The notes under the pieces were generated by a model. The model saw only the letters and a program-made list of their open reading frames with translations. It did not search any database and was not told the origin of the DNA. 64,000 nt of DNA. Source: Hallerella sp963656065. GTDB taxonomy: Bacteria; Fibrobacterota; Fibrobacteria; Fibrobacterales; Fibrobacteraceae. Below are positions 25,468 through 34,259 of this stretch, piece by piece; within the stretch, counting starts at the first letter, position 1, and each line of letters starts with the position of its first letter. Made by a program: the position numbers and the translations under genes. The stretch is taken from positions 62,001-126,000 of the forward strand of contig CAVKGV010000001.1 in assembly GCA_963656065.1 (NCBI GenBank). The letters are read 5' to 3'.

Positions 25468-26646
25468 TCACCTTCTGGGAAGCTTCTCCATATTCCGTTC
25501 CTGCCAAACGGCATCTTCCCAGGCGCGCTCCGCTTCTTTCGCCCACTCGGAATTCGGGTAAAGTTCCACCGCTTCGCGGTATTTGGCGACAGCCGACCGG
25601 AAATCCCGACGAACGCGATAGATGTTCCCGATTTGAAACAGCAGGTAGGCGCGCTCGTTTTCGCCACGGATCCGCTTTTGCAAAGCCTGGTAAACGGAAA
25701 GCGCCCCCGCATAGTCGCCTTGCAGGTAAGCATCGTTAGCCTGTTCCATCGAAACTTCTCCAGGCTTCTTCGGAGCGGACTTCGGTTCAGCCGGCACGGT
25801 CTTTTCAGGAGCCGCCACAGCGACATCTCTTGATGAATCTTGGGATGCGGGCCTGTTTTTTTCGGAAGTTTCCGCAACGGAAATTTTCTTCGCCCCGAGA
25901 ATTTCTTCTAGCCGCGCCTTGGCGGTCGCGATGGCGGACTCATTCTTCGAAAGCTTGACATACTCTTCGAGTTCAGCAGCTTCTTCCTTTGGCTTTCCCT
26001 GCTTCCGGTAGATGAGCGACAGATAGAAGTGCGCATTGTATCCGAGTTCCGGAAAACCGAAAGAACGCTTCAGGTTGTATTCCGCCTTGTCGAGTTCCCC
26101 GAGTTCGTAGCGAGCCGCCCCGGCATAGTAGTAGGCTCCCGGATGTCCCGGTTCTTTCAGGAGAAGTTCCCGCGCGGCAGAGCAAGCGGCCTTGTAATCC
26201 TTCGCATCAAAGGCGCGTTTCGCCTTGATAAACGCCTCGGACGCATAGGAGAACCTTGAAGTTTCGTTCTTCGGCACGGTCTGCGGTGCGGGTTTCGGGC
26301 TCCCGATTTTTTGACGCATCGCCTCGGCCTGTTTTTTATTGCCCAGCATTTCGTACGCCTTCGCCGCACCTTCGTAAGCCTCTTTCATCCCGGCATCGTA
26401 CTTGAAAGCGAGTTCGTAATTGGCGACGGCTCCCTTGTAATCCTTCATCTTGAAACGGACCGTTCCCGCCGCATAGAAAGCGCGGGCGTTGTGAGGCTCC
26501 GAGGCGAGAATCGAACGGTATTCGGCGAGAGCCTTTTCATACTTCCCCGCCGCTTCAAACCGGGCGCCCTGTTCAAAGCGGGCTTCGTTTGCGGCAAAAG
26601 CGAAGGCTGTCAAAAGAATAAACGAAAAGCCAAAAATCTTCTTCAT
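25468..26646 (-). CDS. Exported tetratricopeptide-repeat protein
   Basis: The 392-residue protein has a Sec signal peptide (MKKIFGFSFILLTAFAFA). Three or more TPR units follow (about 24-120, for example KYEKALAEYRSILASEPHNARAF in pattern), a second set at 140-240, a proline- and lysine-rich linker (250-300), and a last TPR pair near the C-terminus (SAVAKYREAVELYPNSEWAK). It is probably periplasmic or outer-membrane attached and acts as a scaffold. The partner is unknown. The C-terminal pair resembles the outer-membrane lipoprotein BamD/YbgF style of repeat. It has no Shine-Dalgarno sequence; TATCTT lies 8 nt before the ATG. Confidence 0.8.
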   Translation of the reverse strand: MKKIFGFSFILLTAFAFAANEARFEQGARFEAAGKYEKALAEYRSILASEPHNARAFYAAGTVRFKMKDYKGAVANYELAFKYDAGMKEAYEGAAKAYEMLGNKKQAEAMRQKIGSPKPAPQTVPKNETSRFSYASEAFIKAKRAFDAKDYKAACSAARELLLKEPGHPGAYYYAGAARYELGELDKAEYNLKRSFGFPELGYNAHFYLSLIYRKQGKPKEEAAELEEYVKLSKNESAIATAKARLEEILGAKKISVAETSEKNRPASQDSSRDVAVAAPEKTVPAEPKSAPKKPGEVSMEQANDAYLQGDYAGALSVYQALQKRIRGENERAYLLFQIGNIYRVRRDFRSAVAKYREAVELYPNSEWAKEAERAWEDAVWQERNMEKLPRR

Positions 26647-26686
26647 ATACCGCTAAGATAGAAAAAGATTTACGCGATGTTCCGGA

Positions 26687-28516
26687 TCAATTTTTCACGC
26701 AGCGAACGGAAAGCGCACTGGAATAGGGCTCATCGTTGTTATGATAGAATTTCGGATTCATGAAAAAAACGCCCTTCATTTTCACGACCGAATAGACATT
26801 TAGGTAGGCACCGTTTTCGGGAGTCCAGAAATAGGCAGCCTCTCCGAGATCGCTAAACACGCCGTTTTTCCCGTCACGCTTTCCCGCCGGAAGCGCCGTA
26901 AAGCCCAGAGGATCATCGGAACCGTCTCGCCCCCAAAAGCCCTCCGCGTAAAGCGGATAATTGTCGTTTCCGAGTTCCAGAGAGTAGCGGTTCAACAAAA
27001 GCCATTCCTTTAAGCGGGGCAGGTGCCAGCCGTCCGGGCATATTCCTTGAAGCTGGGCGTCCGTCTTTCCGCTATAATAGATGTCTTCGAAAAATTTATC
27101 GTACTCTGCACTTCCAGAGTTTACCGCTTCATACCAAGGATAAAGCCTTCCGTATTTTTCACAGTTTTCGGAAGAATCGTTGTAGCAGAAGCTCGAATCC
27201 ACTCCGGCGAAGTCCAGGTTTTCCGCCATCCAGACCTGCTCGCCGATAGCGACCGTTTTATAGGCTTTTCCGTCGCGGGAATCGACAAGTGTCCCCTTCA
27301 CCGTTTTTTCGATTGGATATAGCCAAGAAAACTTGCCGCTTCCGTAGGAGGAATCCCACGAGCAAACATATTCATACGCCGAGCGAAGCGTGTCGCCTTC
27401 CGTGTAGCTCGTGCAACCTTTGCCGAGTTTCATTTCCATCGGAGTTGCCGGGCGGAGCGAGTCCGAATCGCAGACATAATAATTCGTATCGATGACATTT
27501 CCCGAAACGATCGCACCGTCTTCGGAACATTCCAGGCTGTAAATATCGGCAACATCTTCGGAAACGGATTTCCATTCCCCGTTTTCACAAATGTAGGATC
27601 GCCCGCGATTTGGGCAAATATCGAACGAATCGGTTACAATCGTGCCGGCATTTTGGGCTTCGCATTTTGGAAATCCATGGACGTTCCGCCAAAAAACTTG
27701 ATAATACTTCTCGATATCCGGAATCGTATCGGAAATTTTCCATTCTTCCATCTTTTGGCGAATCATTCCGGTAGGAAATTCCACTTCCGATAGAGCAAAC
27801 TTCAAGGAATCGTCATCCCAAGAGCCATCCATTTCCAAATCGGAAACAAGACTGTCACCCAACGTTTGTAGAGAGACATTCATTTGTGCTGCGGCAAAGG
27901 ACAGAAGGCGCGTGGCGAAAAAAAGCAGTTCGGCGTCCTCGTCGCTTTTTCCGAAAATCGACAGATCTTCCGAATTTTTATCGGTCTTGTCAAAACCGAA
28001 AGCGGAGAGGATTTCGTTCAAAGCCTTGTGTTTTGCTTCGGAAAAATCCAAGCCTTCTTTTTGAAGTTGGAGGACACGCTTGTATTCCAGATGCGTGAGC
28101 AGATTCACGTTTACTTTTTCACGTCCGTCCAGGTTAGTCAAAGCGTAAAGCGTAGTCGTATCGGAATCGTCGATTTCGCTCGTAAAATTTATTTCGCTCA
28201 TAAATTTTCCCTTCACCTCGATCAGCGCATACGATGAAGTCAACTCAACATCCGGCACGGTGAACTCGCCGCGTCCACCCGAAACATATCCCGAAAATTT
28301 TTTGCCGGTCTTTCCCAGGGTTACGCTGTCGAGTTCATAAAGCGTTACCGCGGAGCCGTCGAGAAAAGGCCCTTTTTCCGCAAGCCCGGAAATCGTCCTC
28401 TCGAGAATCGGTTGTTTTTCATTTTCCGCAGAAGACGAAGAATCCGACGAGCAGGCGACAGCAGCCAACGTCAAAGCGGATCCTGCAATTAGAATAAATC
28501 GGTGAAAAAGGTCCAT
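26687..28516 (-). CDS. Lipoprotein with Fibrobacter succinogenes major paralogous C-terminal domain
   Basis: A 609-residue lipoprotein with the signal peptide ending AAVAC and a serine-rich linker. The N-terminal half has a carboxypeptidase-regulatory-like beta domain (GLAEKGPFLDGSAVTLYEL) and a mostly helical middle. From about residue 400 the Fibrobacter-specific domain appears: DSRDGKAYKTVAIGEQVWMAENL, then YGRLYPWYEAV, CPDGWHLPRLKEW, GFTALPAGKRD and the terminal ALSVRCVKN. The domain is greatly expanded in Fibrobacter and its function is unknown. An AAGGA site precedes the start and a TATATT box lies further upstream. Compare the frameshifted relative at 37467. Confidence 0.88.
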   Translation of the reverse strand: MDLFHRFILIAGSALTLAAVACSSDSSSSAENEKQPILERTISGLAEKGPFLDGSAVTLYELDSVTLGKTGKKFSGYVSGGRGEFTVPDVELTSSYALIEVKGKFMSEINFTSEIDDSDTTTLYALTNLDGREKVNVNLLTHLEYKRVLQLQKEGLDFSEAKHKALNEILSAFGFDKTDKNSEDLSIFGKSDEDAELLFFATRLLSFAAAQMNVSLQTLGDSLVSDLEMDGSWDDDSLKFALSEVEFPTGMIRQKMEEWKISDTIPDIEKYYQVFWRNVHGFPKCEAQNAGTIVTDSFDICPNRGRSYICENGEWKSVSEDVADIYSLECSEDGAIVSGNVIDTNYYVCDSDSLRPATPMEMKLGKGCTSYTEGDTLRSAYEYVCSWDSSYGSGKFSWLYPIEKTVKGTLVDSRDGKAYKTVAIGEQVWMAENLDFAGVDSSFCYNDSSENCEKYGRLYPWYEAVNSGSAEYDKFFEDIYYSGKTDAQLQGICPDGWHLPRLKEWLLLNRYSLELGNDNYPLYAEGFWGRDGSDDPLGFTALPAGKRDGKNGVFSDLGEAAYFWTPENGAYLNVYSVVKMKGVFFMNPKFYHNNDEPYSSALSVRCVKN

Positions 28517-28635
28517 ACCAAAATCCTTGCTAGATTGTTTTATTTAATATAAACTCTTTTTTCAAAGTTAAAACGTTTTCTTGTACAATGCGAATAAAAT
28601 GAAAAGATTTTCGGCTGCGTCTCCCATTTTAAAAC

Positions 28636-28669
28636 AAAAAAGACCTCTGCGAACACAGAGGCCTTTTTT
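28636..28669 (-). terminator. Bidirectional terminator between pgk and the Fibrobacter lipoprotein gene
   Basis: On the minus strand, GGCCTCTG pairs with CAGAGGTC, flanked by A-runs and T-runs on both sides. It lies just after the pgk stop and can work in both directions. Confidence 0.8.
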
Positions 28670-28681
28670 GCAAAAGACAAA

Positions 28682-29938
28682 TTACTTGTCGGTGAGGAAT
28701 GCAACGCCCGGAAGGACCTTGCCTTCGAGGAGTTCGAGAGATGCGCCACCGCCGGTCGAAGTGTGGGTGACCTTCTTGTCGGCACCGAACTTTTTGGCTG
28801 CCGTAGCGGTATCGCCGCCACCGATGACGGTAATCGCACCGGCTGCAGTCGCTTCGACAATCGCATCGGCCATCGCCTTGGTCGCCTTGGCAAACGCGTC
28901 GAATTCGAACACGCCGGCAGGACCGTTCCAGACGATTGTCTTCGCGCCCTTGATTGCATCGCAGAAGAGCTTTGTCGATTCCGGTCCCACGTCGAGACCC
29001 ATCCAGTCCGCCGGGATGCCTTCCTTGTCGGAAACGATTTTGTTCGCGGCGTTCGCATCGAACTTTTCGGCAGCGACATAATCCACCGGGAGAATGATCT
29101 TCTTGCCGGCGGCCTTCGCCTTCGCCATCAGTTCGGGAACGAGCTTCGCGCCTTCCTCGTCAAAGAGGGACTTGCCGATTTCGATGCCGTCAACGACTTT
29201 CTTGAACGTAAACGCCATGCCGCCGCCGATGATGATTTCGTCGGCCTTGTCGAGCAGGTTGTTGATGAGCAGGATCTTGTCCGCGACTTTCGAACCGCCG
29301 AGAATGGCGAGGAACGGACGCGGCGGATTGTTCAGCACCTTGTCGAACGCCTTGAGTTCCTTGTTCATCAGGAAACCCGCCGCGCGGAGCGGAAGTTCGA
29401 CGCCGACCATCGAGGAATGCGCACGGTGTGCGGTGCCGAAAGCGTCATTTACATAGACGTCGGCAAGTTTGGAAAGGGACGCGCGGAACGCTTCGACTTT
29501 CGCCGGATCCGCCTTGATCTTCGTCTCGGTGCCGTCGGCGTTCTTGACCTTGGACTTGCCTTCCTCTTCAATGTGGAAACGGAGGTTTTCAAGAAGGATG
29601 ATGTCTCCCGGCTGGGCCTTGGCGCATTCCGCTTCGACTTCGGGACCGACGCAATCCGAAAGGAACTTGACCGGCTTCCCGATGAGTTCTTCGAGCTTCT
29701 TTGCAACCGGCGCGAGCGAGAATTTCTTGTTCACGGAACCGTTCGGACGCCCGAGATGGCTCGCGAGAATGACCGCGGCACCCTTGTCGAGTGCATACTG
29801 GATTGTCGGGAGAGCCGCTTCGATGCGCTTGGTGTTGGTGATTTCGCCCGTCACCTTGTCCTGCGGAACGTTGAAATCGACGCGGATGAAAACGCGCTTG
29901 CCTTTGAGATCGAGATCTTCAATGGAAAGTTTTGCCAT
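28682..29938 (-). CDS. pgk: Phosphoglycerate kinase
   Basis: Pgk transfers the acyl phosphate of 1,3-bisphosphoglycerate to ADP in glycolysis. The protein is 418 residues, close to the usual 390-420. The N-terminal substrate site RVFIRVDFNVPQ, the SHLGRPNG motif and the C-terminal hinge and nucleotide region GGGDTATAAKKFG with STGGGASLELLEG are all intact. Two inserts of charged residues around 120-150 (GTETKIKADPAKVE) account for the extra length. A TTGCTATATTA box on the minus strand (29975-29985) about 40 nt upstream probably serves as the -10, with an AAGGTATCACG leader before the ATG. Confidence 0.97.
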   Translation of the reverse strand: MAKLSIEDLDLKGKRVFIRVDFNVPQDKVTGEITNTKRIEAALPTIQYALDKGAAVILASHLGRPNGSVNKKFSLAPVAKKLEELIGKPVKFLSDCVGPEVEAECAKAQPGDIILLENLRFHIEEEGKSKVKNADGTETKIKADPAKVEAFRASLSKLADVYVNDAFGTAHRAHSSMVGVELPLRAAGFLMNKELKAFDKVLNNPPRPFLAILGGSKVADKILLINNLLDKADEIIIGGGMAFTFKKVVDGIEIGKSLFDEEGAKLVPELMAKAKAAGKKIILPVDYVAAEKFDANAANKIVSDKEGIPADWMGLDVGPESTKLFCDAIKGAKTIVWNGPAGVFEFDAFAKATKAMADAIVEATAAGAITVIGGGDTATAAKKFGADKKVTHTSTGGGASLELLEGKVLPGVAFLTDK

Positions 29939-29995
29939 CGTGATACCTTCTTTTGATGTGAAATTTTGCCCCTTTAATATAGCAAACTGCCCCGT

Positions 29996-30436
29996 TCAGA
30001 GACCTTTCTTCTTGCGAAAAAAGTCCTTGATGTCTTCGGGAATGGCAATCGGGCGTCCGCGTTTCAAATCGACCAGCACCCAGGTCGTCACCGCGGAAAA
30101 GATTTCCTTGCCGTCCGATTTGCGGATGAATTTCGAGTGGCGGTTCGTCGCGATTTTCGAGTATTCGGGAACCCAGGTCGTTCCGACGATTTCGTCGCCG
30201 AGAAAGGCCTGCGCCTTGTATTCCACGTGCTGCGTCCGAATCATCCATCCGCATCCGAGTTCGTCCATCCGTTTCGTCCCGCCGGTCACCCCGGAATGTT
30301 CCACCGCGATGTCCTGGATCCATTCCACGCAGACGACATTGTTTAAATGGCGGTTCCTGTCTATCATCGTTTCTTCGACGCGAAACACTTTCTGATATTC
30401 TTCAAAGTCCAGTTCCTGTTCCATCGACGCGTGCAT
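29996..30436 (-). CDS. Hotdog-fold acyl-CoA thioesterase family protein
   Basis: The ATG at 30436 is preceded by GGAG at good spacing and gives 146 residues; a TTG two codons earlier overlaps the upstream stop. The 4-hydroxybenzoyl-CoA thioesterase-like hotdog pattern is visible: VEETMIDRNRHLNNVVCVEWIQD contains the usual D-x-x-x-H-x-N active-site segment, followed by strands WMIRTQHVEYKAQAFLGD and SAVTTWVLVDLKRGRP. It is probably a cytoplasmic acyl-CoA or acyl-ACP thioesterase. It is the last gene after the amino-acid ABC transporter, but a functional tie is not evident. Confidence 0.8.
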   Translation of the reverse strand: MHASMEQELDFEEYQKVFRVEETMIDRNRHLNNVVCVEWIQDIAVEHSGVTGGTKRMDELGCGWMIRTQHVEYKAQAFLGDEIVGTTWVPEYSKIATNRHSKFIRKSDGKEIFSAVTTWVLVDLKRGRPIAIPEDIKDFFRKKKGL

Positions 30437-30438
30437 TT

Positions 30439-31230
30439 TCAATCTCCGTTTTGCGAAAAGCGGGAAAGGAACGCATGCAGGCGTTCATTCTTCGATTCCC
30501 CGAAGACGAATTCGGGCGAACCTTTTTCCACGATGACTCCGCCGTCCATGAAAATGACTTCGCGGGCGACATCCCGGGCGAACGCCATCTCGTGCGTGAC
30601 GATAACCATCGTCATCTTTTCTTCCGCAAGGGACTTGATGACCTTGAGGATTTCGCCCGTGAGTTCCGGGTCGAGCGCGCTCGTCGGTTCGTCAAAAAAG
30701 AGCACTTTCGGATTCATCGCAAGAGCCCGGGCGATAGAAACACGCTGCTGCTGCCCGCCGGAAAGTTCGCACGGATAAGCTTTCGCCTTGGACTCAAGTC
30801 CCATCCGCTTGAGTAAAGACATTCCCAGTTCGCGAGACTCTTCACGGGAACGCCCGAGAACGCGGACCGGTGCGAGCGTGATGTTCTGGAGCACGGTCAA
30901 ATGCGGAAACAGATTGAAATTCTGGAAGACGAGACCGGTCGAAAGCCGGATTTCCCGGAGCGTCTTTGCCGGCGAATAGCGAAGCGGGTTTGAACCCGGG
31001 ACGACCAGATCCTTTCCGCAGACGCGAACCTCGCCACCGTCGAGCGTTTCGAGTTGGGTGATGCAGCGGAGAAGCGTCGATTTGCCCGAACCCGACGGGC
31101 CGATGACCGAAAGAACTTCGCCGGCATTCATGTCGAACGAAATGTCCTTGAGAACCGCAAGGTCGCCCTTCTTTCTGTCGTGAAAGGTTTTCCTCAGATG
31201 CTTGACTTCGAGAATTAATTCGCCCGACAT
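30439..31230 (-). CDS. Polar amino-acid ABC transporter ATP-binding protein
   Basis: This 263-residue ATPase belongs to the GlnQ/HisP group. It has Walker A VIGPSGSGKSTLLR, the Q-loop region in TGLVFQNFNLFPHLTVL, the signature LSGGQQQRVSIARAL, Walker B VLFFDEPTSALDPEL and the H-loop MVIVTHEMAFARDV. It would energise the permease encoded 3 bp upstream and the binding protein before it. The ligand is not certain; glutamine, arginine and related amino acids are typical. A thioesterase gene starts 2 bp after its stop. Confidence 0.93.
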   Translation of the reverse strand: MSGELILEVKHLRKTFHDRKKGDLAVLKDISFDMNAGEVLSVIGPSGSGKSTLLRCITQLETLDGGEVRVCGKDLVVPGSNPLRYSPAKTLREIRLSTGLVFQNFNLFPHLTVLQNITLAPVRVLGRSREESRELGMSLLKRMGLESKAKAYPCELSGGQQQRVSIARALAMNPKVLFFDEPTSALDPELTGEILKVIKSLAEEKMTMVIVTHEMAFARDVAREVIFMDGGVIVEKGSPEFVFGESKNERLHAFLSRFSQNGD

Positions 31231-31233
31231 TGG

Positions 31234-31908
31234 CTACCTGTAATAATTCAGTTTGCGTTCCACATAGCTGAAGAACACGGACAAAAGCAAGTTCGCCACG
31301 TAGTAGAAGATTCCAGCCACGAACAAGGGGAAAATGCTCGCATAGGCGGCCTGCTGTTTTTTGGCGAGTGCGAAAAGTTCCGTCACCGCAATGACCTGGG
31401 CGAGCGACGTATCCTTGACTAACGTGATGACTTCGTTCGCGCTTGCCGGGACAACCCTTTTTACGACCTGCGGCAGGATGATGCGAAAGAATGTCTGCGC
31501 CCGGGTGAGACCGAGCATTTCGGAAGCCTCGTACTGGCCCCGGCTGATGGATTCGATTCCCCCGCGGAAAATTTCGGCGAAATAGGCGGCGTAGTTAATC
31601 GAAAACGCGACGATGACCGCCGGAAAACGGTCGAACGAAAGATTAGAGCCGACAGATTCCGACAGATAATAGGAGCCGAAGTAAAGCGCCACGATTTGCA
31701 AAAGGAGCGGCGTCCCACGCATCACGGAAATGTAAAACGCGACCGGATAGCGGACCAGGCGAAAGCGCGACATCTTGAGGACCGCGACGAGAAGGCCCAG
31801 CGGAATCGAAAAAAGAAGGGTCAAACCGAAAATGGCGAGGGTCGTCTTGAACCCTCCCCAGAGAATCGGGACCAAGTTTCCCAAGTCGGAAATCACTTGC
31901 CAAACCAC
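31234..31908 (-). CDS. Polar amino-acid ABC transporter permease
   Basis: The 224-residue protein has about five membrane helices and belongs to the HisM/GlnP permease family. The cytoplasmic coupling loop carries an EAA-type motif (GQYEASEMLGLTRAQTF, then FRIILPQVVKRVVPA). The typical YVSVMRGTPLLLQI-like segment is present as ISVMRGTPLLLQIV. The start is a GTG at 31908 that overlaps the end of the binding-protein gene by 16 nt, so translation is probably coupled. Confidence 0.92.
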   Translation of the reverse strand: MVWQVISDLGNLVPILWGGFKTTLAIFGLTLLFSIPLGLLVAVLKMSRFRLVRYPVAFYISVMRGTPLLLQIVALYFGSYYLSESVGSNLSFDRFPAVIVAFSINYAAYFAEIFRGGIESISRGQYEASEMLGLTRAQTFFRIILPQVVKRVVPASANEVITLVKDTSLAQVIAVTELFALAKKQQAAYASIFPLFVAGIFYYVANLLLSVFFSYVERKLNYYR

Positions 31909-32672
31909 TTGGCGGAAATTTCGGCAAACTTGCCGTCCGCCTTCATCTGGGCAATAACGCTATCGACCGCATCGCGGAGCTTCTGGTCCTTTTTGCGGAA
32001 ACCGATCGCATAGACTTCGTCGGAAAGTCCCTCATCGAGAACGATGAAGCTCTTGCCGTTCGAAGCAATCCAGTAACGCGCGACGATTTCATCGAGAAAT
32101 ACCGCATCGACTCCACCCTTGTCTAGGTCCATCAGAGCGGTCTGGTTGTCATCAAACGGGAAAATCTGGGAAGCGGCCTTGCCCGCAGCCGAAGCTTCCA
32201 AAAGCTTCTGGGCAGTCGAACCGTTCTGCACGGCGATTTTCTTGCCGGAGAGGGAGGCGAGGGAAGCTAGCGAAGAATCCTTGACCGTGAAAACCATGCG
32301 ATTCTTGAGATAGGGCGAACTGAGATTCATCGCCGCGGCGCGGGCGCTGTCAACGCTCATCCCGTTCCAGATGCAGTCGATTTTTCCCGTGTTCAGTTCC
32401 TGCTCCTTGGCGTCCCAGGAAATCGGCTGCGTGCGGAGCTTCACCCCGAGACGCTTTGCCACCTCGGAAGCGAGATCGATATCAAATCCGACGATTTCGT
32501 TGTCCTTGTTGCGAAATCCCATCGGCGGGAACGAATCATCTAAGCCGAGAACAAACTCTCCGGCGCTTTTCACTTTTTCGAGGGACTGGTCGCCATCCTT
32601 TTTGGACTTGTCGTCACTTGAGCAGGCGACAGCAAAAATCATAGCGAAGAGAAGAATGGACAATTTTTTCAT
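31893..32672 (-). CDS. Polar amino-acid ABC transporter substrate-binding lipoprotein
   Basis: The 259-residue protein has a lipoprotein signal (FAVAC, then SSDDKSKKDG) and the type II periplasmic binding fold of family 3 solute-binding proteins. The N-terminal FVLGLDDSFPPMGFRNKDNEIVGFD-type segment with 'VGFDIDLASEVAKRLG', the hinge strand YLKNRMVFTV and KKIAVQNGSTAQKLLE are characteristic. It captures an amino acid in the periplasm and feeds the permease. The start has a GGAG site. It is the first gene of the four-gene minus-strand cluster. Confidence 0.92.
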   Translation of the reverse strand: MKKLSILLFAMIFAVACSSDDKSKKDGDQSLEKVKSAGEFVLGLDDSFPPMGFRNKDNEIVGFDIDLASEVAKRLGVKLRTQPISWDAKEQELNTGKIDCIWNGMSVDSARAAAMNLSSPYLKNRMVFTVKDSSLASLASLSGKKIAVQNGSTAQKLLEASAAGKAASQIFPFDDNQTALMDLDKGGVDAVFLDEIVARYWIASNGKSFIVLDEGLSDEVYAIGFRKKDQKLRDAVDSVIAQMKADGKFAEISAKWFGK

Positions 32673-32750
32673 GGAATGACTCCAGTTGAAGTTTTTCGCT
32701 AAAAATTTAATTCTTTTTGGCGAAGCAAGATTTTCCGATACCCGAGCGAT

Positions 32751-33398
32751 TCAGCATTTCCGAAACTTTCGGAACGAAACGGCGGAAAGCGCGGCAAAAA
32801 GAATAACAACCGAAAGCAGCAAAAGAAAGGGCATCCAGGGATTTCCGAAATAGAAATCCGAAATCGCCCCAAAGCACAAAAGGAGCAGGAAAACGAATAC
32901 GAGAGAAACCTGGTTCGCCGCGCGAGCCGTTTTCACTTTCAGCGAAACGAAAAGCGAAATTCCCGAAAAGCAGACGCAGGCGAGAAGGCCGGCAAGAACG
33001 GATTTCCACCAGAAGGAAAACACGAGCATTCCCGAAACAAGCGCGTAGGCGGATTCCGCAAGAACGACAAGGAAAAACGGGACGGGCAGAAGCGCAAGCA
33101 GCTTGCCGTAAAAAATCGCGGACGGCGGTGCAGGCAAAAGCAAGAGAAGTTCCAGCGAGCCGCGTTCCCGCTCACCGGCAAAGCTATCGGAAGCGAGCGG
33201 AACAATCATCGGAGCTATCAGGAGCGCGCAGAAGAGCATCATCCGCGAAAGGATTTCAGGCGAAACGTTCTTCGGGAGAAGCAGCACCTGCGACGCGACA
33301 AGAAGCACGGGAGGAAACAGAAAAGGCAACAGAAATTTCGGTTCGCGCAGGATCTGGCGGATTTCGTTACGTGCAACGTGAAAGAGAAGTCTTTTCAT
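32751..33398 (-). CDS. ABC-2 type transporter permease
   Basis: This 215-residue membrane protein has six hydrophobic segments and the early cytoplasmic motif FAGERERGSLELLLLLP (positions 74-90), which is typical of the ABC-2 permeases of the NatB/YhaP type: 'E...GT.E.LL..P'. It overlaps the ATPase gene by 4 nt and forms an exporter with it. The substrate is unknown; drugs, sodium, copper-protein maturation factors and polysaccharides are all possible. It is shorter than most such permeases and lacks a large periplasmic domain. Confidence 0.78.
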   Translation of the reverse strand: MKRLLFHVARNEIRQILREPKFLLPFLFPPVLLVASQVLLLPKNVSPEILSRMMLFCALLIAPMIVPLASDSFAGERERGSLELLLLLPAPPSAIFYGKLLALLPVPFFLVVLAESAYALVSGMLVFSFWWKSVLAGLLACVCFSGISLFVSLKVKTARAANQVSLVFVFLLLLCFGAISDFYFGNPWMPFLLLLSVVILFAALSAVSFRKFRKC

Positions 33399-34225
33399 GC
33401 TTCCTCCGAAAATTTCCGGACAGCTTCGCGATAGACCGATTCAAGCGAGCGTCTTTTCGATTTGACGGAAAGGACCGTTGCCGTCTGCGGAAAGCCGCAT
33501 TTTAGAGATTCCGGCGAGACGCCTTCCGGAAGCCGCAAATCTACCGTAAATTCATTTGTGTGTAAATTTTCGACGGAATCCTTGCACAAGACCTTTCCCC
33601 GGTAAAGGATGGCAAAAGATGTCGCTATGCGGTCCATCTCGGAAAGGATGTGCGAACACACGACAAGCGTTCCGCCGCATTCCCGCTTCCAGCTTTCGAG
33701 TAAATCCCAGACCGCTTCCCTGGCGCAAGGGTCAAGGTTTGCGACAGGCTCGTCGAGAAGCAGCAGACCGGGCATATGCAAAAGAGCTCGCGCAATCTGC
33801 ACCTTTTGGCGGGTGCCTTGCGAAAGCTCTCCCATCCGGGAAGAGAGGCTCGGAAGTTCCAGCCTTTTCGCCAATCCGGAAATCCGATCCGTGACATTTT
33901 CTGTCGTGTAAAATTTTGCAAAGAAGCGGAGATATTCTTCGATTGAAAGTCTGGGATAGACGCCCGGGTTTTCTAGTAGGATGCCACAGCGCGAAAGATC
34001 CAACGCATTTCCCCGTCGAAACTTTTCCGCAATTCCGAGTTCACCGGAATCCATCGCAAGCCGTCCGCAAAGGATTCTGAGAAGCGTCGTTTTTCCTGCT
34101 CCGTTCGGGCCTAGAAGCGCAAAGGTCTCCCCCGTTTTCACCGAAAGATTTACATGGTCCAAAGCCCTTGCCGATGTTCCGGGATACGAAAAAGACAGGT
34201 CGGTGAACAGAAAGAGGGAATCCAT
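33395..34225 (-). CDS. ABC transporter ATP-binding protein (exporter type)
   Basis: The ATG at 34225 gives 276 residues; longer in-frame readings would run into greB. It has Walker A LLGPNGAGKTTLLR, a signature ELSQGTRQKVQIARAL, Walker B LLLLDEPVANLDPC and the H-loop LVVCSHILSEMDRIAT. The final 70 residues form the C-terminal domain common to ABC-2 exporter ATPases. It pairs with the downstream permease. No Shine-Dalgarno sequence is present, but TAACTT lies 7 nt before the ATG on the minus strand (plus-strand AAGTTA, 34233-34238). The gene is only 34 bp from the divergent greB start. Confidence 0.88.
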   Translation of the reverse strand: MDSLFLFTDLSFSYPGTSARALDHVNLSVKTGETFALLGPNGAGKTTLLRILCGRLAMDSGELGIAEKFRRGNALDLSRCGILLENPGVYPRLSIEEYLRFFAKFYTTENVTDRISGLAKRLELPSLSSRMGELSQGTRQKVQIARALLHMPGLLLLDEPVANLDPCAREAVWDLLESWKRECGGTLVVCSHILSEMDRIATSFAILYRGKVLCKDSVENLHTNEFTVDLRLPEGVSPESLKCGFPQTATVLSVKSKRRSLESVYREAVRKFSEEA

Positions 34226-34259
34226 AAAAACCAAGTTAGAAATTTCTATATTGGGCATC
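34226..34259. promoter_or_regulatory. Compact divergent promoter region between an ABC gene and greB
   Basis: The 34 bp between the divergent ATG codons hold two -10-like boxes: TAACTT for the minus-strand gene (34233-34238, 7 nt before its ATG) and TATATT for greB (34247-34252, 7 nt before its ATG). No Shine-Dalgarno sequence is present for either gene. Confidence 0.45.

Noticed and set aside
28763..29956. A 397-codon open frame antisense to pgk
   Set aside because: It covers a certain glycolytic gene, encodes no recognisable motif and arises from the codon bias of pgk on the other strand.
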